This document shows, piece after piece, positions 19,303 to 27,588 of a stretch of DNA of 64,000 nucleotides. The translations under genes were made by a program, and so were the position numbers. This DNA is from Pyramidobacter porci (GTDB lineage: Bacteria; Synergistota; Synergistia; Synergistales; Dethiosulfovibrionaceae). The notes beneath the pieces are model-generated. The model was not told where the DNA came from and searched no databases. It saw only the letters and a list, made by a program, of their open reading frames with translations. Numbering within the stretch: the first letter of the stretch is position 1; the number at the start of each line of letters is the position of its first letter. Where the stretch lies: NCBI RefSeq assembly GCF_009695745.1, contig NZ_VUNH01000008.1, positions 87,731 through 151,730 of the forward strand, read 5' to 3'.

Positions 19303-20499
19303 ATGGCAACCGAGATCACAATGCCCAAATTAGGGCTCACCATGAAAGTCGGCAGGATAGGCAAATGGCTCAAAAAAGAAGGCGATCCCGTCAGGAAGGG
19401 GGAGGCGATCGCGGAAGTGTTGACGGACAAGATCGCGAACGTGCTCGAGGCCACGGCGGAAGGGGTGCTTCTGAGGATAACGGCCCCTGTCGGAACGCAA
19501 CTTCCCGTGGGGGGACTGATGGGCTACATCGGAGCGGCCGGCGAGAGCGTTCCCGACGCGGCAGGCGCAGCGCCGGCCCTTGAGGCGGCACAGCCAGCCG
19601 CGGCTGCGGCCGTATCGAAATCGGCGCCCGGCGCCGGCGGAAAAAAGCCGAGAGCGACTCCCGTGGCTCGCAAGCTGGCCGAACAGCACGGCCTCGATCT
19701 GTCGCGCCTCGCAGGGACGGGGCCGAACGGCAGTATCGTGCGCGAGGACGTGGAAAGGGCCCTGGCGCAGGGGCTTCCCCAGGAAACTTCGCCGGCGCCA
19801 GGCGAGCCTGACGCCTTCGAGATCATGCCCTATGCCGGAATACGCCAGGTCATCGGGGAGAACATGCTGAGGAGCTGGCTGGAGATCCCGAAGGTCGACC
19901 ATCATGCCAGCGTCAACATGACGGAACTGCTGGCCGCACGGCGGGCTATCAACGAAAACCTGCCGGAGAGCGAAAAAGTCACCGTGACGGATCTTCTCGT
20001 CATGCTCACCGCCCGTGCTCTGGAGACGAAGCGAATTTTCAACGCCCTCATGGAGCCGGACGGGATCAAAATCTATCGCAACGTCCACATGGGAATCGCC
20101 ATCGCGCTGGAAAACGGCCTCGTGGTACCCGTCGTGCGCGACGCCAACAAAAAACGGCTCCGCGAGATCAGCGCGGAGATCAAGGACCTGGCGGCGCGCG
20201 CACGGGAAAATCGCCTGACGGAGACAGATTTTACCGGCGCAACCTTTACCCTGACGAATCTGGGCGGCTACCGCTCGACGGAGCACTTCACCCCGATCAT
20301 CAACCCGCCTCAGGCGGCCATTCTCGGCGTCGGCCGCACCAAAGACGTGCCGGTCGCGGTGGACGGAGAGGTTCGCATCCGTCCGATGATGGCGCTGTCG
20401 CTGTCTCACGACCACAGGATCGTGGACGGCGCTCCGGCAGCCGAGTTTCTGGGCATCCTGATGCGGATGATCGAAATGCCCTCCAGAGCGCTGTATTAG
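19303..20499 (+). CDS. acoC: Acetoin dehydrogenase E2 (dihydrolipoamide acetyltransferase)
   Basis: 398 aa. One N-terminal lipoyl domain (residues 1-78) with the lipoylated Lys in LTDKIAN; an Ala/Pro-rich linker; a peripheral subunit-binding domain (about 107-145, TPVARKLAEQHGLDLS) that docks E1 or E3; and the catalytic core ending with LSHDHRIVDGAPA, which holds the catalytic His and Asp. It transfers the acetyl group to CoA. TGGAGG lies six bases before the ATG; the longer frame overlaps acoX and is not used. It needs lipoate, for which lplA lies 10 kb to the left. Confidence 0.93.
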   Translation: MATEITMPKLGLTMKVGRIGKWLKKEGDPVRKGEAIAEVLTDKIANVLEATAEGVLLRITAPVGTQLPVGGLMGYIGAAGESVPDAAGAAPALEAAQPAAAAAVSKSAPGAGGKKPRATPVARKLAEQHGLDLSRLAGTGPNGSIVREDVERALAQGLPQETSPAPGEPDAFEIMPYAGIRQVIGENMLRSWLEIPKVDHHASVNMTELLAARRAINENLPESEKVTVTDLLVMLTARALETKRIFNALMEPDGIKIYRNVHMGIAIALENGLVVPVVRDANKKRLREISAEIKDLAARARENRLTETDFTGATFTLTNLGGYRSTEHFTPIINPPQAAILGVGRTKDVPVAVDGEVRIRPMMALSLSHDHRIVDGAPAAEFLGILMRMIEMPSRALY

Positions 20500-20642
20500 A
20501 GCGCGTTTCCGCCGCTTCGAGAGTGACGCGGGCGCGCTCCCACCAGCGCAAGACCGATAGCGAGTCTCAATCGAAACACCTCATAACGGAACGCGACGTT
20601 GCTGCCGCACCCTCAATCCCCGAAAACAGGAGGAAACGAACA

Positions 20643-21734
20643 ATGCTGAAACTGATGAGAGCCCCGCACAAATACGTTCAGGGAGAAAACGCGCTGAACG
20701 AATTCTACGACATCGTCAAGGACATGGGCACGTCGTTCCTGTTCATCTGCTCGAAAAGCGGCGAAAAGGCGTGCCGCCCCAAGATCGAGAAGAGCTGCGC
20801 CGGCAAGGACGTGACGCTGCGTTTCGAAGTGTTCGGCGGCGTCAGCTCCGTGGGCGAGATCGAGAAGATGCGCAAGATCATCCGCGACGAGAACATCGAC
20901 GTGGTCGCCGGCATAGGCGGCGGCAGCGCCATCGACACGGCCAAGCCGGCAGCTTATTACGAGGGGCGCAAAGTCATCTCCATCCCCACCGTCTGCGCGA
21001 CCGACGCTCCCTGCACCGGGCTGTCCGTGCTGTACGAAAACGACCACACGTTCAAGGAATACATCTTCTACCCCAACAATCCCGACGCCGTCATCGTCGA
21101 TTCCTCGATCATCTGCCAAGCTCCCGTGCGCTTCCTCGTCTCCGGCATGGGCGACGCGCTGGGAACCTACTTCGAGGCCCGCATGTGCGAGAAGGCCAAG
21201 GCCCCCTCGCTGGAAAACGGCGGCATCACCCGTTCGGCCATGGCCCTGTGCCGGCTCTGCTACGAGACGCTGCTCGCTCACGGCGAACGCGCCAAAGCCG
21301 CCGTCGAGCTGAAACTCCTCACCCCCGACGTCGAGGCCATCATCGAGGCCAACACCTACCTCTCCGGCGTCGGCGCCGACAACGGCGGTCTGGCCACAGC
21401 CCACTCCGTTTACAACGGATTCACCGCCCTCAAGGAGCTGACGGCCATGCACGGCGAAGCCGTCGCCTTCGGCACGCTCGTGCAGCTGATCCTCGAAGGC
21501 GCGGGACGCGACGAGTTTCTCACCGTCATGGATTTCTGCCAAAAAGTCGGCCTGCCCATCACGCTGGCGGAAATGGGCGTCGCCGATCCCGAGCGGGTCA
21601 TGCTCGCCGCCGAAAAAGCCTGCATTGCCGGCGAATCCATCCACAACATGATCGGCGACGTCACCCCGGCACAGCTGTTCGACGCCATTCTCGCCGCCGA
21701 CAAACTCGGCAGCGAATTCGCCGGCAAAAAATAG
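20643..21734 (+). CDS. Glycerol dehydrogenase-like iron/zinc alcohol dehydrogenase (copy 2)
   Basis: 363 aa paralogue of the gene at 9988, with GIGGGSAIDTAKPAAYYEG, GMGDALGTYFEAR (Asp ligand), ATAHSVYNG (His ligand) and MHGEAVAFG (His ligand). The start at MLKLMRAP follows AGGAGG. It lies 143 bp after acoC and ends at a good terminator, so it is probably the last gene of the aco operon or has its own promoter. It may interconvert acetoin and 2,3-butanediol, or act on glycerol. Confidence 0.88.
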   Translation: MLKLMRAPHKYVQGENALNEFYDIVKDMGTSFLFICSKSGEKACRPKIEKSCAGKDVTLRFEVFGGVSSVGEIEKMRKIIRDENIDVVAGIGGGSAIDTAKPAAYYEGRKVISIPTVCATDAPCTGLSVLYENDHTFKEYIFYPNNPDAVIVDSSIICQAPVRFLVSGMGDALGTYFEARMCEKAKAPSLENGGITRSAMALCRLCYETLLAHGERAKAAVELKLLTPDVEAIIEANTYLSGVGADNGGLATAHSVYNGFTALKELTAMHGEAVAFGTLVQLILEGAGRDEFLTVMDFCQKVGLPITLAEMGVADPERVMLAAEKACIAGESIHNMIGDVTPAQLFDAILAADKLGSEFAGKK

Positions 21735-21805
21735 AGCCGCTCCGCTGCCAAAAGGGGCTCATCTCGTCGTTTCAGCGCGCAAGGAAACAGGCGAATAATG
21801 CAAAG

Positions 21806-21842
21806 AAATCCCTGACGGTTACTGAAACGTCAGGGATTTTTC
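21806..21842 (+). terminator. Intrinsic terminator closing the aco/ADH operon
   Basis: A 12-bp perfect stem (21806-21817 with 21829-21840) is followed by a short T run, 70 bp after the ADH stop. Copy 2 of parS begins nine bases further on. Confidence 0.8.
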
Positions 21843-21850
21843 ATAGGCAG

Positions 21851-21866
21851 TGTTCCACGTGGAACA
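21851..21866. other. parS-type ParB-binding site, copy 2
   Basis: Perfect 16-bp palindrome TGTTCCACGTGGAACA, identical to the copies at 8761 and 44134. It is intergenic, just after a terminator. Confidence 0.85.
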
Positions 21867-21907
21867 TCGCGGTCGGCACGTCTCTCTCGCTGCGGCTCCC
21901 GAGAATA

Positions 21908-22071
21908 TCATACTATTTCTCAATAGAAAGCACTCATATAGTTTGCAGGGCGCTGCGGAGGAGTTCAGTCGCTCAAGACTACCCCGACCGCTGCGCGGTC
22001 TGCGCAACTCGCTTCGTGAATCTCCCCCGCAGCGCCTCTGTGTTCGGTATTTTGATTGAGAAATAGTATCA
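21908..22071. repeat. Nested inverted-repeat element of about 164 bp
   Basis: Outer arms 21908-21924 and 22055-22071 match in 16 of 17 positions (ATACTATTTCTCAAT core). Inner arms 21949-21963 and 22022-22036 match in 14 of 15 (GGCGCTGCGG core). A central hairpin GACCGC-N3-GCGGTC lies near 21985. The arms are AT-rich while the centre is GC-rich, and no open reading frame of note is present. The right arm supplies the stop codon of the gene ending at 22069. It resembles a small palindromic or MITE-like repeat; no target-site duplication was recognised. The remaining DNA from 21735 holds only the terminator and parS copy 2. Confidence 0.6.
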
Positions 22072-22581
22072 GAACTCCGTCAGCATCAGCGAACCGTCCT
22101 CGCCGCTCACGTTGACGGCGAAGTTCCGCGTCGCGCCGTCTTCGCCGACGTAAGAGACGCCGTTGTTGGGCAGGTCGCCGAAAAACGTTGTCACGACCGC
22201 CAGAGGATGTTCCGGCGTGAGCTGGTCGAGCCGATACAATTCCTTGACCGCGAACGAGACTTTTCCGTTTTCGTCCACGCTTTCAAACGCCAACGCCAGC
22301 ACCTTGAAGTCTTTTACGGCGCGATCGGTCGAAAAGAGGATTTTTGCCTGCGGTTCCGAACTGCTGGCGACGAACTCGCCGCAGACGGGGATTCCGGCCG
22401 GGGCGTCTTTCGCCCACTGCGCGCGCACGCGCGATTCGACGCGGTTCGCGGCCGGTGCGTTTTCTTTCGCCGGCTTGTACCCTGAAAACGGGGTCAGCTC
22501 CCGTGAAGCTGCGTTTGCCGTCGCGGCCAGCATAGCGCAGAGCGCCGACACTCCCAAAAACGATAACAACGTGCGCTTCAT
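22069..22581 (-). CDS. Exported protein of unknown function
   Basis: 170 aa. The first 24 residues form a signal peptide (MKRTLLSFLGVSALCAML then ATANA, cleavage by signal peptidase I likely). The mature part is small and soluble, with no motif that I recognise; it contains repeated beta-type segments (KILFSTDRAV, NFAVNVSGEDG). The start at 22581 has GAGGGG upstream. It is predicted to be periplasmic. The stop codon TGA falls inside the right arm of the inverted repeat, so the element may have altered the original C-terminus. Confidence 0.75.
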   Translation of the reverse strand: MKRTLLSFLGVSALCAMLAATANAASRELTPFSGYKPAKENAPAANRVESRVRAQWAKDAPAGIPVCGEFVASSSEPQAKILFSTDRAVKDFKVLALAFESVDENGKVSFAVKELYRLDQLTPEHPLAVVTTFFGDLPNNGVSYVGEDGATRNFAVNVSGEDGSLMLTEF

Positions 22582-22701
22582 GTTTTTCCCCTCTGCCTTT
22601 CTCGAATGTCTTTCTCGCCGCAAAATTCCGCCGGCTGAGTTCAAGCACATTATAGCACGGCGTCCGCGTTCTCCGGGGATTGCCGGCCGGTTCCGACGCG
22701 T

Positions 22702-23940
22702 TTACGCGGCGGCTTTTCCTTCGCCGCCCCGCTCCGGCCGCGCCGTACGCCAAAAAAGCGCGGCCGCGCCCAGTTCGGCCGACATGGAGAAGATCGCCAT
22801 CCCCGCCGGGGAACGGTCGTACAGACAGCCCATCAGCCAGCCGCCCGCGAACAGGCAGACACCGAACGCCGCCTGGAACGAACCGTAGCCCGAGCTGCGG
22901 CACTCCTTGGGAACCAGCGTCGCCACCGCCGCCTTGAGGATCGATTCCTGCGCCCCCATGCCGGCGCCCCACAGCGCCGCGCCGGCGTACAGCGCCCCGC
23001 CGCCCGGCAGCAGGAAGATCAGCGCGCTGAAAGGCGCCGTCAGCAACGCCGACAGCGCCAGCGCCTTCATGCCCCAGCGATCGTAAAGCCAGCCGAAAGC
23101 GAGCGCCGCCGCCGCGTCGACGCCCATCGCCGCGGCGTAAAGCAGCGGCAGAGCGCCCGGCGGCATCAAGCCGCGCCGCGAGACGTGCATGGAAATCATC
23201 GCAAAATCCATGAAGCCCAGCGCGAACAGGCTGATCCCGGAGATATAGATCGTGAATTTTTTTCCGGGGGCGAAACGTCCGGCCGCGCCCCTCTTCGTAT
23301 CCGGCTCGAAATTCTCCGGCCGCGGAAAGAGCCGGCGCGCCGCCAGCAGCAGCCCCAGCGTGACCAAGGCCGGCGCGGCCAGCAGCGCGAAACAGCGGCG
23401 GTAATCAGCCAAGCTGTCGCCGGAACCTTTGAAGTACATCACGGCAAACAGCGCCGCGGGCCCCAAAAACGCCCCCAGCTGGTCGAGAAATTCCTGCAGC
23501 GCGAAGCTCCTCCCCACGCCGTTCTGCGCGGCGGCAAAGGACAGCAGCGTGTCCTTGGCGGGCTTTTTGACGGCTTTGCCGGCGCGTTCCGCGACGATCA
23601 GCGCCGCCGCCCAGAGCCAGCCGTTTTCGGGAACCAGCGCCAGCGCCGGAACGGCGAGAAGGTCCACGGCGTAGCCGACGATCGTCAGCAGCCAATACCT
23701 CTTCGTGCGGTCGGCCAGACGCCCCGTCGCGCAGCGCAGCGAATAGCCGATCAGCTCGCCGAAACCGGAAACGAACCCCACGGCCGCCGCCGACGCTCCC
23801 GTCAAGCTCAGATAAGCGCCGAGAATGCTCTTGCCGCCCTCGTGCGTCATGTCCGAAAAGAGGCTGACGACGCCCATCAGCACGATGAACGACAGCGCGG
23901 CGCGCTTCAGATCCTTGTTTTCATTGACTCGTTCATTCAC
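22702..23940 (-). CDS. MFS transporter
   Basis: 412 aa with about twelve hydrophobic helices and a central loop rich in charged residues (RRLFPRPENFEPDTKRG). The first cytoplasmic loop shows GRLADRTKRY, the typical MFS motif A, and a second copy (GWLYDRWGMK) lies after helix 8. The segment MTHEGGKSILGAYLS near the N-terminus resembles a subgroup of uncharacterised anaerobe MFS proteins. Substrate unknown. It is 51 bp downstream of an ICMT-like gene on the same strand. Confidence 0.88.
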   Translation of the reverse strand: MNERVNENKDLKRAALSFIVLMGVVSLFSDMTHEGGKSILGAYLSLTGASAAAVGFVSGFGELIGYSLRCATGRLADRTKRYWLLTIVGYAVDLLAVPALALVPENGWLWAAALIVAERAGKAVKKPAKDTLLSFAAAQNGVGRSFALQEFLDQLGAFLGPAALFAVMYFKGSGDSLADYRRCFALLAAPALVTLGLLLAARRLFPRPENFEPDTKRGAAGRFAPGKKFTIYISGISLFALGFMDFAMISMHVSRRGLMPPGALPLLYAAAMGVDAAAALAFGWLYDRWGMKALALSALLTAPFSALIFLLPGGGALYAGAALWGAGMGAQESILKAAVATLVPKECRSSGYGSFQAAFGVCLFAGGWLMGCLYDRSPAGMAIFSMSAELGAAALFWRTARPERGGEGKAAA

Positions 23941-23991
23941 GAAGACTCACGGCTTTCGAGAAAATTTTTTTTAAGCGCTCACGCCCGTATT

Positions 23992-24606
23992 TTAATAGAT
24001 CCAGAACAGTTTGGGGAGAGCCCCCGCCTCGCCCAGCACCTCAAGCAGCTCCAGCAGCCCGGCGAGCCAGACGAACCACACCGCGTCGAAGACTTCGCGC
24101 CGGAACACGCGCGGCGTCACGACATATTCCCGCGGCTCTGCAAAGAGCGAAAGACGGGGGATAAAGCGCGGCACGGCCGCCATGTAGCGCCGGTAATCGT
24201 CGCCGAAGCGCTCCAGCAAGTCCCTTTCTTCGGACAGGATCACGCCCGGATACGTCAGCGCGAAGGCCGCGGCAACGCCCAGCGCCAGCGTCGCCGATTC
24301 AGTGCAGCAGCCCACGCCGACGGCGCCGAGAAAGCTGAAAAAGTACAGCGGATTGCGGCAGAGCGAATAAGGCCCTTTGTCGATCAAGCGGTCCGCCTTG
24401 TAACCGGCGATATACTGCGCGCACCAGATCCGTCCCACCGCCCCAAGCCCGGCCAAAAGACAGCCCGCGGCGAACATCGCCTCGGCCGCCGCCGGAAACG
24501 AAAGTTCCAGTTTTTTCCCCGAAAAGGCGCACAGTCCCGCGAAAAAAACGCCGGCCAGCTGCGACAGCCTGGTCCGATAACGAACGAAGAATTCCACGAA
24601 CGCCAC
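23992..24606 (-). CDS. Membrane methyltransferase of the ICMT/PEMT-like family
   Basis: About 200 aa with several membrane helices. The SAM-binding signature of the isoprenylcysteine carboxyl methyltransferase family is visible as GPYSLCRNPLYFFSF, followed by the EERDLLERFGDDYRRYM motif and a PRFIP turn. Bacterial members are poorly characterised and may methylate lipids or small molecules. Start codons are GTG: 24606 has its purine-rich site too close, while GTG 24597 has AAGGGG eight bases away and is perhaps the true start. Confidence 0.82.
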   Translation of the reverse strand: MAFVEFFVRYRTRLSQLAGVFFAGLCAFSGKKLELSFPAAAEAMFAAGCLLAGLGAVGRIWCAQYIAGYKADRLIDKGPYSLCRNPLYFFSFLGAVGVGCCTESATLALGVAAAFALTYPGVILSEERDLLERFGDDYRRYMAAVPRFIPRLSLFAEPREYVVTPRVFRREVFDAVWFVWLAGLLELLEVLGEAGALPKLFWIY

Positions 24607-24944
24607 CCCTTTGTCCCATTCAGTTCGCCGTCCACCTGACGGCGCGCTGTGCCGCGGCCCTTTTCAACAGACCGAAACGGTACAAACAGCTCGCGCCCTG
24701 ATACCACGTCACCTGCGCCAGATCAAGCGGCGCGGCGGAGACGGAGCGCCGCGTAAACAAAGAACCGAAAACGAAGGCAGCGAAGTCTTTTGTACGTCAC
24801 GTTTCTCTCTTCCGAAGCGACACCGTCATGATTTTTCGGGAAAGCCCCCGGCCTTCCTTTCAGGCAGAGATTGTACGCCCGAGACCTAACGCTTCTCTTA
24901 GCGAATTCTAAACAATTCCTAAACTCTGTCTCGCGCAGCCGCGT
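24607..24944. other. Intergenic region with a short coding-like stretch
   Basis: No confident gene. On the minus strand 24620-24796 is open for 58 codons with high third-position GC (it reads ...DLAQVTWYQGASCLY...). It stops 13 bases before the methyltransferase start, in operon-like spacing. It has no ATG (TTG at 24760 is the only candidate) and a TGA directly upstream. It could be a small protein or the 3' end of a decayed gene. Confidence 0.35.
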
Positions 24945-24997
24945 AAAAAGATCCCTTCCGTTTTCTTCGGCGCGCGCCGGAGGCAAACAGAAGGGAT
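24945..24997 (-). terminator. Intrinsic terminator after the OmpR-type regulator gene
   Basis: The inverted repeat pairs ATCCCTT (24951-24957) with AAGGGAT (24991-24997), with further inner GC pairing, followed on the minus strand by five T residues. It is 18 bases after the regulator stop at 25016. Confidence 0.75.
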
Positions 24998-25015
24998 TTT
25001 TTTCGGAGCTTCAGC

Positions 25016-25711
25016 CTAGCCGGCCGTAAAGCGATAGCCGGCGCCCCAGACCGTTTCGATATATTCGGGACGGGAAGGATCCTTTTCGATCTTGTCGCGA
25101 ATGCGGTTGACGTGCACGGTGACGGTGGCCGCGTCGCCAAGGGGATCTTCGCCCCAAACGCGCTCGAACAGCGTCTCGCGGGAAAAGACGATATCGGGGT
25201 TGGAGGCGAGGAACAGAAGCAGTTCGTATTCCCGCCGCGCCAGCGCCACTTCGCGCCCGCCGACGAACACGCGGCGGGACAAGGGCAGAATTTTCAACTC
25301 TTTCAGCTCTATGGGGCGTTCCGCGCCGGCCGAGGCTCCGTTTGAAAGCCGTTCGTGGATTTGGATATGGGCCCGGCAGCGCGCCACCAGTTCCGACGGG
25401 CTGAAGGGCTTGACCACGTAATCGTCGGCGCCGAGTCCGAGCCCGCGGATCTTGTCCACGTCGTCCTTGCGGGCGGTGACCATGACGACGGGCACGTTTT
25501 TGCTCCGCCGCACCTCGCGGCAGATTTCGAAGCCGCCAATTCCCGGCAGCATCACGTCGAGCAGCAGCAGCGCGTATTCCTCCGTCCGCGCCAGACGCAG
25601 CCCCTCGCGGCCGTCGAAAGCGATCTCCACCGCGAAGCCGTTGGCTTCCAGATAGTCGCGCTCCAGTTCCGCGATCAGGCGATCGTCCTCCACAATCAGG
25701 ATTTTCCGCAT
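25016..25711 (-). CDS. OmpR/PhoB-family response regulator
   Basis: 231 aa. The receiver domain has VEDDR (acidic pair), the phosphorylated Asp in LLLLDVMLPG, and the Lys in VVKPFSP. A winged-helix Trans_reg_C domain covers about residues 135-230, ending with the usual VWGAGYRFTAG. One base separates it from the kinase gene upstream, so the two are co-translated. Targets are unknown; there is no obvious regulated neighbour beyond the methyltransferase and MFS genes downstream, which lie beyond a terminator. Confidence 0.95.
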   Translation of the reverse strand: MRKILIVEDDRLIAELERDYLEANGFAVEIAFDGREGLRLARTEEYALLLLDVMLPGIGGFEICREVRRSKNVPVVMVTARKDDVDKIRGLGLGADDYVVKPFSPSELVARCRAHIQIHERLSNGASAGAERPIELKELKILPLSRRVFVGGREVALARREYELLLFLASNPDIVFSRETLFERVWGEDPLGDAATVTVHVNRIRDKIEKDPSRPEYIETVWGAGYRFTAG

Positions 25712-25712
25712 G

Positions 25713-27224
25713 CTATCCCGCTCCTTTCGCCGGCGCGGCTTCGGGAATTCTGATCTCGACGGTCAGTCCGCCGTCGTTGCGCGCCGTGATCGTTCCCCCG
25801 TGCCCTTCCACGACTTGCCGGGCAATCGCCAACCCCAAGCCGCTGCCGCTTTCGGGATGGGCGCGCGACTTGTCGCCGCAGTAAAAACTCTCGAAAATGT
25901 GCGGCAGATCGTCCGCGGCGACGCCGGGACCGTCGTCGGCCACGGAAATCTTCGCCCAGCCGGCTTCCGCTTCGACGCGCACCGAGACCGAAACGCCGTC
26001 TTTTCCGGCGTGCTTGACGCTGTTGTCGAACAGGTTGGCGAACACGCGGCGCATCTCCTGAGCGTCGAGTTCCACCTCAAGGGACGGAGCGCGGTTCTCG
26101 TAGTTCAGCCGCAGCCGGCCGCCGGACGCGGCGCGGCAGTGACGGATCAGTTCGTCGAGCCAGCCGTCGAGGCGGACGCGCTCGCGGCGGTAGCGGTAGC
26201 GTTTGTTTTCCAGCCGCGAAAAGAGCAGGAGCGAATCCGCCAGCGCCTCCACTTCCATGGTGCCGCTGCAGATGGCCTGGCAGTATTTTCTTTGTTTTTC
26301 GGGCGTGTCGGCGACGCCGTCCGTCAGTCCCTCGGCGTAACCGCGAATCGCCGTCAGCGGCGTGCGCAGGTCGTGGGAAATGCCCGAAAGCAGTTCGCGG
26401 CGGTAGTTCTCGTACCGCAGTTTTTCCGCCACGGACTCTTTGAGGCGGTCGCGCATCCGGTCGAATTCGCGGCAGACGTCGCCGAACTCGTCGTCTTTCG
26501 CATAATCCGGCCTGAAGTCAAGGTTTCCGCCGGCGATTTCGCGCGCGCCGAGTTTGAGGATGCGCAGCGGCTTGAGGATCGTGCGGCTGATGGCTCCGCT
26601 GAGAAGATAATTGGTGAGCGCCACCGTCAGTAGAATGAAAATCAAAAAGGCAGCCAGAAAAGCAACCACGTATTTCTGCACATAGGAATCGCCGCGAACG
26701 CCGCCGCGCCGCTTCGTCAGAAACACGGCAGTGATGCTGCCGCGTTCGCGCTCCGGTCCGAAGCCGTTTTTGACGATGGAACCGCCGGCGTCGGTCATGG
26801 TCAGACTTTCGACGCTGTCCAACGACGAGCCGAAATTCCTGTCGATATACGCCCGGTCTTCGCTCAGAAAATTGCTGTAAACGACTTTCCGGCTGATCGC
26901 AATCTCGAAGTGGTAGCCCATGTCTCGCAGCGTTTCCTCGAGCATTCTCATCTTCGGCGACGCTTGCTCGCTCATGACCATGCCGTGATCCTCGTACCAG
27001 TCGTACTTCTCCCATTCCTCCGGAGACGAGAGCACATCCTTGCAGGCGTAAATGACATTCTGCGCGGAGTAAACGCCGTTTTCGGCCTCGTACATTTCCA
27101 GCACGGGGGCTACGTAGCTGTGACCGTACGTGCTCAGGGCGGCGGCCGCGAACGCCGCCGCGAGAAGCACGGGCACCGCGATCATGAGAATATTCGAAAG
27201 GATCAGCTTCTTTTTGATTGTCAC
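25713..27224 (-). CDS. Membrane sensor histidine kinase (EnvZ/BaeS-like)
   Basis: 503 aa. TM1 at about residues 8-30, a periplasmic sensor domain (about 31-175), TM2 near 188-210, then HAMP with the LKPLRILK start. HisKA follows with GISHDLRTPLTAIRGYAEG (His near residue 284), and HATPase_c has the N box NLFDNSVKHAG, DDGPGVA and GSGLGLAIA. The sensor domain carries many acidic and aromatic residues (EEWEKYDWYEDHG) and no family I recognise. It pairs with the adjacent OmpR-type regulator. Confidence 0.94.
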   Translation of the reverse strand: MTIKKKLILSNILMIAVPVLLAAAFAAAALSTYGHSYVAPVLEMYEAENGVYSAQNVIYACKDVLSSPEEWEKYDWYEDHGMVMSEQASPKMRMLEETLRDMGYHFEIAISRKVVYSNFLSEDRAYIDRNFGSSLDSVESLTMTDAGGSIVKNGFGPERERGSITAVFLTKRRGGVRGDSYVQKYVVAFLAAFLIFILLTVALTNYLLSGAISRTILKPLRILKLGAREIAGGNLDFRPDYAKDDEFGDVCREFDRMRDRLKESVAEKLRYENYRRELLSGISHDLRTPLTAIRGYAEGLTDGVADTPEKQRKYCQAICSGTMEVEALADSLLLFSRLENKRYRYRRERVRLDGWLDELIRHCRAASGGRLRLNYENRAPSLEVELDAQEMRRVFANLFDNSVKHAGKDGVSVSVRVEAEAGWAKISVADDGPGVAADDLPHIFESFYCGDKSRAHPESGSGLGLAIARQVVEGHGGTITARNDGGLTVEIRIPEAAPAKGAG

Positions 27225-27518
27225 CGCACATCACGCTTTCTCCGTTCAAGATTCTCGAAAACACGCCCTGCGCGTTTCGCCGGGCACCCCGCCGCCGTCA
27301 GTTTACCACAATTATACGCGTTTGCCCGCAGGCGCGGCGGTTCTCGCTTCATCCCGCCGAAACGGCGCGGCTTTTCCGCGTTTACGTCCGCGCCGGCAAG
27401 GACGTCGCCCGAAGATTACCCGGTCGGCGCGGCGCCTCGATGACCCGGCACCGTGAAGACTACGACTACGTGACGCGCCTCTACCTGCCCGTACGGGGCT
27501 GCGCCATCTGAACGGCCC
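27225..27518. other. Gene-free stretch with a possible gene remnant
   Basis: Between the kinase start and the merR promoter. No complete gene. On the plus strand the end of the open frame at about 27455-27511 reads DYDYVTRLYLP, which resembles the conserved PhzF-family segment around a YDFVSRYFAP-type motif, then stops. The upstream part does not match that family. It may be a fragment left by deletion. Low confidence. Confidence 0.3.
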
Positions 27519-27549
27519 TTGACATTGAAGCCCACTTCAATGTTAGATT
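27519..27549 (+). promoter_or_regulatory. MerR-type promoter with 19-bp spacer and perfect dyad operator
   Basis: TTGACA (27519-27524) and TAGATT (27544-27549) are separated by 19 bp, the over-long spacer typical of MerR-controlled promoters. A perfect dyad ATTGAAG-CCCA-CTTCAAT (27524-27541) fills the spacer. It precedes the merR gene by 40 bp, so autoregulation is likely. Confidence 0.85.
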
Positions 27550-27588
27550 ATCACCGTTGTGATCTTATTGAAGAGCAGGGTGAGAGCC

